Below, piece by piece: positions 21,801-31,270 of a stretch of 64,000 nt of DNA (the first letter of the stretch is position 1; every line of letters begins with the position of its first letter). Both the position numbers and the translations under genes were made by a program. This DNA comes from Azolla caroliniana (lineage: Eukaryota; Polypodiophyta). The notes beneath the pieces were generated by a model that was not told where the DNA came from, did no database searches, and saw only the letters and a program-made list of their open reading frames with translations. The stretch lies in NCBI GenBank assembly GCA_043228905.1, contig JBHGNT010000015.1, positions 15,996,001 to 16,060,000 on the forward strand. Direction: 5' to 3'.

Positions 21801-23556
21801 CACAGGCCGGGCATAACCATTCTCCATCGGACAATCGCTATCAGTCCTACAAAATATCAATGGTCTTGCAAGTCTCCTACTCGGTGCATCTTCTTCTTTG
21901 TGATATCCAACGCACCTAGAGAAGAAGATATCATGAATTTCAAAAATTCACCCATACTCACCAGCAGTCACCAGGGAAAAGGTGCAGTAATTCATTAAAA
22001 TGCCAATTGAGCATTTAAACTGGCCCCGATAAGAAATATTTATAAAAATAAGTAATCCAATAGAAAGATACAAATTCTCTACTAATTTACTGTACAACAT
22101 TATATAACAAGGTGGAAACGAAATTTACCATGCATCTACCATCACAAGATCCATATCAGTGATGCCCCTCTTCTTCATGGCATCTCTAAATGGGGGGTAA
22201 GCCTTCACCGTGGCCTCACAATCTGCATATTCCAATGCATCCTGAATGGAAAATAGTAAATGATCCCTTAACTCTACATGTCATAAAATAAGATTACTAG
22301 TTCCAAATACATGCAAAACCTTCAAACTATTCATTACCATAGGTGGTTGCACATCATGTATTACTTGAGAAAATAAGACCTTTCCACGATGATGACCACC
22401 GCGAGCAACCGCATAGACCTCACTTAATTCAACAACCCAAACAGTAGTTTCATTGGTGAGCTTGTTGTACACAATCAACCTTGCTTGACGAGGGGGCAAT
22501 TGGCATGGGATAAGTATCGGTCCCCCTTTCCCCTTTGGAATAAAGGAAGGTTGGAAAGGAGGGAAGAAATAAGCATCAGCTAAAGCAAGCACATGCTTCT
22601 CAGGCTCTTGAAGCACTATCTCCACAAACCGCATCCCATCCCGGATCTGAAGAGTTAAGAATAAAGTGTCTATGTGGATTGCAGCATATCGTTACATATA
22701 TGCTCACAAACAAAATTATACAGTTTATAGGTCTATCCTTGATTGTATAATTGCATATATGCATGAAAAACATAGAGCTAACGAGATATCAAGTTTAGCT
22801 TAAGTGACTCCTGGATTGTATAATTGGTTGTATGCATATATTGAAAGTTCACCCTGATCATCACATTTAAGTCTATGGTATGATTTGTTATAAAATTAGA
22901 TACCGATTAGTGTTCTCATTGCAGACTGAGAGAACATAAAATATAAGGATATATAATATAGCTTCAGATAAAAATCAGACACCTAAACAGGTGAGAGAAA
23001 AAAAACTAAGATTTTGATATGATGTAAAAGAATGATAAGTGGTAACTTACCTCTGGAGTAGCACCTGCAGCTCTGACTGTAGCTATGGCAACTGCGATTT
23101 CAGCAGGAACCAGTGGATCCAACGGATGGATAGATTGAGGGAGTGGCACAAGGCTGATTGCTACATTAAAACACGCCGAAAATAGAATTAAAAAACATTC
23201 AAACTCTGCTTCTATGTGAAGGTAACATGTGGATGCATTAAGGGAAATATATTCAGAAAACCGAAAGATATTCCCACACATTGCATTAAAAGGAGCCCCT
23301 TATGCGTGTGCTAGAAGCGTATATAGCAAATATGTGTTACTATATGCATCTTTTGGATTTACAGGTACTACTCCATACCTTTCACAACACCGGGCTTATC
23401 ACTGATACCAGGCTGGAGCATAGGAACGGACGAAGAAGATGAAGAAACAGCGGGTGAATCTTCGAGAATATTCCAGTTGGCATCGAGAAGATCCCTCCCA
23501 GACGTCGATTCCCTCGTGATGGAGAGAGACGGCGCCTGTTTCTGATGTGGGGCCAT
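18842..23556 (-). CDS. Peroxisomal-type copper amine oxidase, 12 exons
   Basis: Copper/topaquinone amine oxidase, which oxidises primary amines such as putrescine to the aldehyde, releasing ammonia and H2O2. Exons (transcription order): 23379-23556, 23051-23160, 22338-22646, 22129-22241, 21585-21915, 21071-21286, 20742-20978, 20472-20657, 20005-20145, 19630-19898, 19061-19142, 18842-18961. All introns are GT/AG, phases agree, and the total is 2292 nt (763 aa plus stop). The ATG at 23556 has an in-frame TAA 12 nt upstream. Key residues: catalytic-base Asp404 in FDAGEDG, topaquinone Tyr488 in ANYEYG, copper ligands His538 and His540 (VHQHFF) and His650 (RHNLW). The Asp-Tyr gap of 84 fits the family. 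The C-terminus MSKL ends in a PTS1 signal. It closely matches Arabidopsis At2g42490 as recalled. No transposon lies within its exons or introns as far as I can see. Confidence 0.96.
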
Positions 23557-23680
23557 GTGGAGGGGTTAGCGAGGGGGGGAGGGGCGGCGGGGCCCTTCTT
23601 CTGCTGAATCACGACGGGGGGGGACAAGCGAGATGACATGCAGTAGCAGCAGGACCTAACAGTCTGAGAGAAACAGAGAC
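23557..23680 (-). promoter_or_regulatory. Probable 5' untranslated region of the amine oxidase gene
   Basis: Sequence just upstream of the ATG, with an in-frame TAA at 23566-23568 that rules out a longer N-terminus in this frame. The transcription start is not determined. The TTC-rich (minus strand) repeat block beyond it is typical of plant 5' leaders. Confidence 0.5.
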
Positions 23681-23800
23681 AGAGAAAGACTGATGATTGA
23701 AGAAGAAGAAGAAGAAGAAGCAGAAGAAGAAGAAGCAGACGTAGCAGAGAAAGACTGATGATTGAAGAAGAAGAAGAAGAAGAAGAAGAAGCAGTAGACA
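23680..23800. repeat. 65-bp tandem duplication with GAA microsatellite
   Basis: The unit starting CAGAGAAAGACTGATGATTG occurs at 23680 and again at 23745, each followed by (GAA)n. It lies 125-245 bp upstream of the amine oxidase ATG, so it may fall in the 5' UTR or core promoter. On the gene strand the tract reads (TTC)n. Confidence 0.85.
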
Positions 23801-24072
23801 TAGAGTATTCTGAGAGACAATACGTATACCGTATACGTATTCGTATAAGTTGTATATACACAACCGTATACCGTATATTCGTATATATGTACATACACTC
23901 AAATCTTTTCCCTATACATAATGTACATATTATGCTAATATGCTGATATGCTAATGTGTATGTATATGCATACATATATGTACATACATGGAGGTATGCA
24001 TATATACGTACATATATGCATATCTATATGTGTGTATATCTACGTATATGTCCCGAAGCCCCCCCCCCCCCC
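23801..24072. repeat. GTATAC/TATATGCA-rich low-complexity region and C14 run
   Basis: Alternating words CGTATAC, TATATGTACATA and TATGCATA fill about 250 bp and end in a run of 14 C (24059-24072). It lies upstream of the amine oxidase gene. No gene is present. Confidence 0.75.
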
Positions 24073-24690
24073 AATCCCTTGTCCGCGCGCGCTACTAAAG
24101 TCATGAAACTATATGCTATTCTAGATTATATTGTAATGGGCGCTCGACCCCCAATTGTGACTCTGTGTGTAGAGTTGCGAAGAACATGACATGAAACGTA
24201 TTAGGAATCGAAAATACTAATGGTGGTGAGCAATCAATATTATATAGATCAAGTCGAGAATGGTTAAAGGGTGTTTGACCAAACTTACCAACCCGTGGTT
24301 CTCCAATGTAGCTGCTATTCTCAGAGACGGCCGGAAGTCGAGAGATAGTGAAGCACAACATTTCTTTTATAAATCTCTGGCTGGAGGTTAGGTTCTTCTA
24401 CACACAAAAAACTAAAACCCTTAAACATAAACCGAGAGGCAAATTCAACACTACCATATCGTCTTGTCAACAGGTATAGCTTTACCCGCCGTCAAAGGAC
24501 AAGTGTCGAACATAAAATACCATTGAATATTACCCGAGAGAAGAGAGCCTTTCCTCGCCATTAGAGTCTTGACAATATCTCAAGATGCCATAGTGAACAG
24601 GGTAGCAAGTCTCGATCACCTAAAGCTCCTAGATGACGACCCACGATAACTAGTTTCCCAACTATTGTACATTTAAAGCATTAAAATTAG
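24073..24690. other. Unassigned upstream region with one possible exon
   Basis: No transposon is recognised. On the minus strand 24283-24361 begins with an ATG, stays open for 26 codons (MLCFTISRLPAVSENSSYI...) and ends at an excellent donor GTTG|GTAAGT. A TATAAA sits only a few bases before the ATG. It could be a chance frame, a broken gene or an alternative first exon. I do not call it a gene. Confidence 0.3.
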
Positions 24691-25210
24691 CTTACGAATC
24701 AATTCTTCGAGCTATTCCTAAAACATACTCCGTGTTTTCGAAACATTGCACTATTGCAATCATAAATAAAAAGCAGGGATGTTAGATCTAAGGACATGCT
24801 TCTTCTCCCAAGTGGCGTCATGCATAGTTCAATCCAACCATTTGACTTTGATTTTAAAGTAATCTTCAAAAAAAAAATTCTAGCAAATGAGGTTTAGAAG
24901 AAAAATCCTTGTGAATTACCATATCTTTTATGGTGTGTGTTGTTATCAAAACCAAGCAGTTCTTTTAGGTGACTAGCATGAAAACCAAGATGAAGGTCGA
25001 CACCATCAAGAAAATTGTAATTGTAAGTAGATGAAGCAATATGTTTTGCTCAAAGATCCACAATAGTATGAGGATATTTTAATACACTTACTCATAGATA
25101 AAGTTTTGGAATTTGAGGGTACACTCAAAATGACTTTTTAGTATGGTTAAGAACATGAGGATGCCTATTATAATCATCATAAAAACATACTCTATCTTGA
25201 GCATACTAGC
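24691..25210 (-). pseudogene. Degraded Ty3 integrase C-terminus, G2 family
   Basis: Nucleotide words parallel G2 37710-38210 in order: AACATTGCACTATTGCAAT, then TTGACTTTGATTTTAAAGT, AGCAGTTCTTTTAGGTGACT, CATCAAGAAAATTG, GAGGATGCCTAT and CTCTATCTTGAGC. No frame remains open. It is an old fragment of the chromodomain-type Ty3 family seen intact as G2. Confidence 0.65.
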
Positions 25211-25610
25211 TTTGGTATAGAGAGTTCATGCCACAAAAAGGACATGGGCAATGTAGTATTTATTAAATACTTAATGAAATCATTAACTTATTGGTAATTA
25301 GACCAAAATCATTTATGAATCTTTAGGGTGTTATATTCTTTGATTGTGCAAATCACCCTTGGATCTTTAGGCTATGCTCATCTCTCAAACTTGCCAGGTA
25401 AATATGACGGGAGGGGGTAGAACTTATCTAGATCAAGAATATGTTTATAGAGAAAATGTGTTCTCTTTATCCTCGAGAGTGTCATCTGATGATACTAGCA
25501 TTCATGCTCCTACATGTTGTGTCTTCCTTTTTGAGTATATTACATTATTTCAAGTATTTTTCAAAACTTTTAACCCTAGGCCGTCTTCCTTATATACACT
25601 AGAGAATTTA
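25211..25610. other. No gene or repeat recognised
   Basis: About 400 bp of AT-rich sequence between two Ty3 fragments. No coding potential or termini seen. The ORF at 25374-25640 has no family motif. Confidence 0.4.
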
Positions 25611-26280
25611 CGTGCCCCATTTTCCGATAACCAAAATTAATTTTTTTACTATTCTTGGGACGATGAAATCTATTACAAGATTTTGGAGACTTAACATGCC
25701 TCGGGCTATTGTGGTTCCACCATGTCATAGCCGGCATAAAAAATCCTCTCAACTCTCGCCTTTGAGGGAATACCTATCGGGCTCAAGGTTTAGCCTAATG
25801 GTAAGGAGTTGGACCAAATTATTCTCATCCTTGCTCTTCACCTTCGTTTATGCTAACCCATTGTCTACCGCCTTCGTCTTCATGCAAGTTGTCATATGTA
25901 TGGCTCCCAATATAATTGGGTGAGAGGATGATTCTTGTACAAAGAAATGTTGGTTCTATTTTCACATCCCTAACCTTCACCATAACATTTGGACAAGACC
26001 CATGTAGCTCCTTAAAGGCTCTTCACCTTTGCATATCCCAACCTATTGTCTACCATCTTTGTTTCCATGTGAGTTGTCGTAATGTATGACTCTCCCAATA
26101 TGATTCGTTGTGAGGATGATTCTTGTATGAAGAAATGTTGGTCTATTTTCACATCCCAAATTTTCACCCTAACATTTGGACAAGCCCCATGTAGCTCCTC
26201 CCATCCATGCTTGGTGTTGATCGATGTTTCGTAAATGCGCGAATGTGCTACTCGAGTGGAACCTGAATGAGGGAGGATGT
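25611..26280 (-). pseudogene. G1-family Ty3 protease and linker remnant
   Basis: 25611-25800 parallels the G1 protease-RT linker (33095-33240). 25834-26215 encodes degraded protease (WEELHGACPNVRVK, KIDQHFFIQESSS, IILGESYITTTHMETKM) on the minus strand. The protease segment is present twice in tandem. It belongs to the same family as G1 and the fragments at 11145 and 55621. Confidence 0.72.
25834..26202. repeat. 185-bp tandem duplication of protease sequence
   Basis: CTCTTCACCTT... at 25834 recurs at 26019 and both copies run to CATGTAGCTCCT. The copies have diverged (roughly four fifths identical by eye), so the duplication is old. Confidence 0.8.
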
Positions 26281-26890
26281 GGTGCAAGAGGAGGAGACAC
26301 TTGAGTTTTCCTTGAGGAACATTCACAAGGTGTAGGCTAATAGGGCGAAGTCTCACAAGGCAATTGCTCAAACGAGAATGCTTGCCCAACAAAGCCTCAT
26401 GAGGCAAAGGCTCATGAGGCCAACGTTGGGAGGCAAAGGCTCGTTTGTTTGCCATCGCTTCACTTTCTCTAGGGCTCTCTCTGACACAACAAAGAGTAGG
26501 TGTGGTTAACACTTGATTAGTGTGCAACACACGATATTAGGTATTAAGACACTTGATTTTAACTCTAATAAAACAATATTTGAGACCCAAAATCACTTGA
26601 TGAGACGAGAATGTGCATTTTTTACAAATGGATCACCAAATATTACCATGAATATGGTGGCTTTTACAAGATTAATAGGATTATCAAGAAACGAAATGAC
26701 AAGGAGCGGTCGAGCTTCCGGTGTAGATCCAAGTTTGGTGGTGTCATTGGGACCTCAACTACTATTGAGCACAACAATGCCTCTAGTCAAAGTAGCCTTC
26801 TAAGGCCACTTGATGCTCCTTCTATAGTGAGGGAACGAACCAAACCATTTTCTTTGAAGCATTTCATCCACAATTATTTCCGTGGTGGAG
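26281..26890. other. Unassigned stretch left of C6
   Basis: Contains short repeats of AAGGCTCATGAGGC around 26385-26425. A plus-strand open stretch 26611-26901 reads LRPLDAPSIVRERTKPFSLK near its end, but I recognise no domain. It is the host sequence into which C6 inserted; the other side resumes at 47763. Confidence 0.4.
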
Positions 26891-26895
26891 AAGAA
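26891..26895. repeat. C6 target-site duplication AAGAA (partner 47763-47767)
   Basis: AAGAA directly precedes the TGTTAGAA start of the C6 left LTR and recurs directly after the CTAACA terminus at 47762, over 20 kb away. This defines the outer limits of the largest nest. Confidence 0.75.
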
Positions 26896-27545
26896 TGTTA
26901 GAAATATTGAGAATCTATTAGATAAACATATAGAGTTACAATCACAAAGATGTATCTATGAAAACAAACTTTCTATTACTGTATATGAGAGTAGCTCACA
27001 ATGGTAGTCCACCCATGCGCTCACACCTTAGAGCAGATGGGATATGGACCAGCCAACTACAAAATTAATGGGGACGAATAATAATCACAACTATGTATAA
27101 GAGATAGAGAGAGTAGATTATATTCTCTGTTTGGTCTCAGTGTCACATTAAATGTGCACATCAGTTTATAGTAGTGGACATATTCCTTTCTATCAATTGA
27201 CTTTTCATTTAATATGACCCAACTCCCTAGATATAAGCTAATACTACATAATATTTATCTCAAAGTCAATGACACACAATTCAAGCCTGAGTACATCGTA
27301 ACTTGCCCACAGAATATTATTCTAGTCGACTTGACTAGTCAATCCTATTACCCTACTTCCCTCTTTCATAAATACATTCAATCATACTCATCTACAATTT
27401 CCTACATTGACACCTTATCAACCCATATGGTTCGGTTGCACAATAGTTACTCCTTATTTGGGGCGCTATCACAAAATGTCCACTCTAATAGTACATATGG
27501 GGATAAAATCAAAAAGTTGGGGATGATCATTGATTATATCTAACA
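26896..27545 (-). repeat. C6 left LTR (3' LTR)
   Basis: 650 bp, TGTTAGAAATATTGAG...TATATCTAACA, followed by CGCCCCCTCAATGG (polypurine tract on the minus strand). The last 27 bp (about 27519-27545) have a close copy at 47736-47762. Confidence 0.8.
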
Positions 27546-27599
27546 CGCCCCCTCAATGGTCAACCCATTGAGTTGACTTCGAATCGGGCCAACTCCTAG

Positions 27600-28596
27600 T
27601 TGTCGAAAATGTTGTTATAGATGTTATGCTCCAAGCGCCTTCGTGAATATGTCTGCAACATTTTATGATGTTGGACAATACTCAAGCTTTATAGTCTCGT
27701 TATCTATTAGCTCCCTCACATAGTGATACTAAATCTCTATGCGTTTAGTACGTGCATGAAATACAGGGTTCTTGGTAATGGCCATGCAACTCTTATTGTC
27801 ACACCTCAATATTGTTGTTGTCCTCATTTGAACCACCACATCCATAAGGATTCTTCTTAAACAAACTACCTTGCATGCCACTTTGAATTCCAATGTTTGT
27901 TAGTTGCTTTTTACTGCTCCATGAAACAAATCCAGAACCCATTGAAAAAAATATATCCAGAAACTAATTTTCTAGAATCAATATCTCCAACACAATTGGA
28001 ATCGCAAGACCCATTAAGTCCATCAATTGTTGGCTTGTAGAAGATTCAATTATTTAAAGTACCCACAATGTACTTTAATACACGTAGGGTAGCTTTCCAA
28101 TGAGTCTCCTTTAGCTTGTTGCTAAATCAATTCACCATTTGTTGCACCTCCTTATGTCAACCATTGGTGAAGGGTCTTCTTAGGATAGCTTGTAGTTTGA
28201 CTCCATTAGAGTCAACTTTGACTTGTTGTCCATCATCCCAAAGGTCTTCAAGATCTCGATTGCATACTTTCTTTGTGACATGAAGATAACAACCGAGGTT
28301 TGCCAAACCTCAATCCCAAGGAACTAGTGTAGAATCCCCAAAGTCCGTCATTTCGAACTTAGTTTTCAAACACTCGTGTTTGGCCAATACACTCTTCATG
28401 GTCAACGATAAGTACTAGATCATCCATGCAAATGACGATGATGACTTGTTTCCCATCCTGTTATTCTAACATACATTTCATGCTTGCTTTAAACCATACA
28501 ATGCCTTCTTTAGCTTGTAGACTTTGTTTTCTGCGGCATCTCAAACCCTAGTAATTTTGTCACATATACCTCCTCTTTGAGATGCCCATTTAGAAA
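27600..28596 (-). pseudogene. C6 RNase H and RT remnant
   Basis: Degraded minus-strand copia pol. Recognisable blocks are the RNase H end (about 27620-27800: KHIE..HYVRE and NPVFHAR region), the EAEY region near 27900, the MKSVLAKH...FEMTDFGDSTLVPWD region near 28330-28400 and FLNGHLKEEVYV at 28596-28560. Multiple stops. It continues on the right at 47586-47735. Confidence 0.7.
28592..28596. repeat. C3 target-site duplication AGAAA (partner 47581-47585)
   Basis: AGAAA precedes the TGTAAAAG start of the C3 left LTR and follows the CTCAACA end of the right LTR. Removing C3 and one copy rejoins the C6 RT frame (SVFLNG), which strongly supports the junction. Confidence 0.93.
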
Positions 28597-29011
28597 TGTA
28601 AAAGATTATGTGCGGAAGCAAGTAGAAAACCAAACACAAAAACACAGGTTTAATGGAAAGCTTTATAGTACGCGGGAGAGACAAAGAAAGAGTAGAACAA
28701 GTTAAGTCTATTACAAAGCAATAATCGTTCTCTGTACATAAGACGTGCTCAACAACACTATTTATACAAGTCCTAAGAGGACTGACAGAAGTACCGTGTA
28801 CTTCAATGCTCATACGAGTGTCTGACACTAACTACGAGACAATTAACTACCTAGTAGTCTAGGCTACTACTAGGCTTCCGGTTACACTATTTGATCCAGC
28901 TAACCGGCTCCCCAGCTCACTGGCTCGCCGATCCGTCTCCATCCTTCCGGATGCCGATCCGGCTCAGGCTTATTCAGCCGATCCGGACCTAGTTGAGCTT
29001 GCCGCTCAACA
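28597..29011 (-). repeat. C3 left LTR (3' LTR)
   Basis: 415 bp, TGTAAAAGATT...CGCTCAACA. It has a TATA motif on the minus strand (TTGTATAAATAG, about 28758) and is followed by a mutated polypurine/hairpin region (29012-29035). It is 10 bp longer than the right LTR because of small indels. Confidence 0.92.
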
Positions 29012-29512
29012 CTACCCGTCAAGCTCAACTTGAGGTCGGATCGTAGTGTCAGTCTCCATGGCAACCGATCATTCCACCCGGCTTCTTCGGGCGTCACTCC
29101 GCCTCGATCGCGCTCCTCGTTCAGTTCGGTCCCGTTTGCTGCGACCCTTTTGATTCTGCCCACCTCGACCTCCTTGGTCGGCTTGTCTGCTCAACAAACC
29201 TAATTCAGCTCCCTCGTTGCTGTGACTTCGGCTCTTGCTGATTCGCCGATTCCTTCATGTTGGCGTCGAATTTCTCTACCTTCTTGTCATTTTGGCCTTG
29301 AATTGATCCGGTTCTTCCGAATCCGTCTGTTGAACCGAATCAGCTGTCTCCGATTCATTCCAGCTCTTGTCCGAATCTATTGCTCCCAATTCGTCTTCCA
29401 GTTCCAGGCCCTTCACCACATCGAACCATGTCCGGTTCTTGGCCTTCTTCTTCCGATTGGCTCTGTCCTTCTTGACTCTACCGCCTCTGCTGCTTGTTCC
29501 GACTTGTTCGGA

Positions 29513-30022
29513 TTACTCGGCTCCTTTCTTCTTCTTGTCTCTCCCCTTGTTGATTCTTCCCTTACCAGCGCAATTGACAATCTCTTTGCCTTTGCCTGTT
29601 ATAGGGTCTTTGCACGTTCTCCCCCTCAAGAGTGGCATGTCGAGATGCTGAACACCAAGCATTTCGGTGAAGTGCTGTAACTTGTCCGATCCAAGAGGTT
29701 TGGTGAAGATGTCGGCAACTTGCCAATTCGTATGAACATACCGAAGTTCGACTTCACCGCTCAGGACACGCTCCTGCACGAAGTGGTAGTGCACTTCTAT
29801 GTGCTTTGTGTGAGCATGGAATACAGGGTTCTTGGCGAGCTACATGCTGCTTATGTTGTCACAATAGATCAGGATCGGGGTCGTCACCTCGATTCGCAGG
29901 TCCTGCAACAATCGCTGAAGCCAAATGGCTTCACAGGTGGCAATGGTAGCGCCTTGGTATTCAGCTTCAGTGCTCGAAAGGGCCATTGTTGGCTGCTTTT
30001 TGTTGCTCCACGCAACAACCGC
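29513..30022 (-). pseudogene. C3 RNase H end and basic C-terminal tail
   Basis: 29513-29794 encodes HYHFVQERVLSGEVELRYV, DIFTKPLGSDKLQHF and LGVQHLDMPLLRGR, then a short tail ending RDKKKKGAE. 29795-30022 adds the EAEYQGATIATCEA and AVVAWSNKKQPT blocks of RNase H. The sequence is interrupted at 30022 by G1 and resumes at 36035 (TSGYMFSLGSAV). The tail is shorter and more basic than in C4 and C2b. Confidence 0.82.
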
Positions 30023-30687
30023 TATCGCGTTGTTACACGCGTGCGTGGAGAACGAGGCGGGACCATCGGGGTCTTGGACCAAGAAATAGCTGAGAAGGAG
30101 GAGAACGGAAAGGCAACGTGCGCACTTGCACACACACAGACACGAGAGCACACAGGAATCACAGTCCAACAACACAGCAAAACGAGACAACTAGAAGTTC
30201 GAGTATATGAACACGTATGTGTATAAATATATATATATATATCAAGATGGTTACAACTAACAGGCCAGCAAGGCGAACACCACCGCCTGTTCACTCACAC
30301 ACATAGAAGAGCGGGATGGAGACTCTGCCGACACGGGCGTTCCACGGAGCAGAGTCAGCCTCCCGAAAACCTGTGCAAAAATGGCAATGGAGAGTTGCAA
30401 AGGAGAAGGGCTCTCTAACACGCGATACCTTTTCCATTCCTCTCCCTCTCTTTTGTAGCCCAAGGAGGGAGGCCGTTATCATCCGTTACATCACATTAAT
30501 TCTCTGACCTTTCAGACAGAGATACACCTCGATTCTCTCCCTATTGAATGCGTGCTACATAGGATTTCACCTCAGCCGACTTGTACCTACCTACTTACCA
30601 TACAACGAAAGGTGTGCTCACGTGTAAGGGCTGGTTTACACACGCTAAACTTGGTTTCCGCCTAGGGACAGTTTTCTTCACGACATC
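30023..30687 (-). repeat. G1 left LTR (3' LTR)
   Basis: 665 bp ending CTTCACGACA. It contains an (AT)n tract (about 30224-30242) and lacks a segment of roughly 27 bp present in the right LTR near 35731-35757. On the minus strand GGGGGCGGA (polypurine tract) directly precedes it. Confidence 0.87.
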
Positions 30688-30760
30688 CGCCCCCACCTAA
30701 TCGCGTATCCACCGGTATGCGCCAAAATTGGGCTCTTGTTGTAGAAAACCAGTCCATGCT

Positions 30761-31270
30761 TTACTCCTCGTCTTCCGGATCGTCATCCGCCTCGGACCGC
30801 CCGTCGTCGCCGTTCATGCTTTCCAGATCCGGCTCGCACTCGTGTCGTTTCTTAAACGCTTTGACCCTCTTCCCCGCTACCGGTATTGCCATCCTCATAT
30901 CGTCGAGCTCCGCAAGATGGTAGGTCCCGTTGTCGTTGGCGCCTGTCACCACGTAAGGCCCGAACCACCTCCTTGGAAACTTCCGCATTGCCCTGTGCTG
31001 GTTGTCGAGGCTGTTGTCATACACTAGGACCCAGTCGCCTTCCTCGATTTTCTTCGGTCATAGTCGGTGAGTCAGGTCAAACTGCCCTTTGTTCTTCATC
31101 CTTACCAACCAAAGCTTCTCCGCGGCTTGTGCCACGTCCTCCGGCCTTCGCTCGAGCTGTTGAATCCGTGCCACTAGCACCTCCTCCCGGCTCATCTCAT
31201 CTCTCCAGTCCAGCGTGGCCCATGAGGAGATGGTTCACTTTGTTGGCATGATCGGCCTCTATTCGTACAT
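30761..31270 (-). pseudogene. G1 integrase C-terminal region (core deleted)
   Basis: Encodes MSREEVLVARIQQLERRPEDV, KKIEEGDWVLVYDNSLDNQ, RKFPRRWFGPYVVTGANDNG and GKRVKAFKKR, ending in an acidic tail. This is the post-catalytic DNA-binding part of a Ty3 integrase. At about 31270 the sequence switches directly to RNase H (RWIAYIKSELMYE), so the H2C2 finger and the DDE triad are gone. Confidence 0.78.

Noticed and set aside
23051-23153. Amine oxidase exon 2 acceptor at 23154 instead of 23161
   Set aside because: That AG gives a frame inconsistent with exon 1 (total not a multiple of 3). The upstream AG at 23161-23162 restores the frame.
23609-23975. Leucine/phenylalanine/serine-rich ORFs upstream of the amine oxidase gene
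   Set aside because: They translate the (TTC)n repeat in three frames and are not in frame with the gene, which has its own stop just upstream of the ATG.
29012-29630. Envelope-like gene downstream of copia pol
   Set aside because: The extra sequence is a charged tail of the pol frame with no signal peptide or membrane segment, so there is no basis for an envelope protein.
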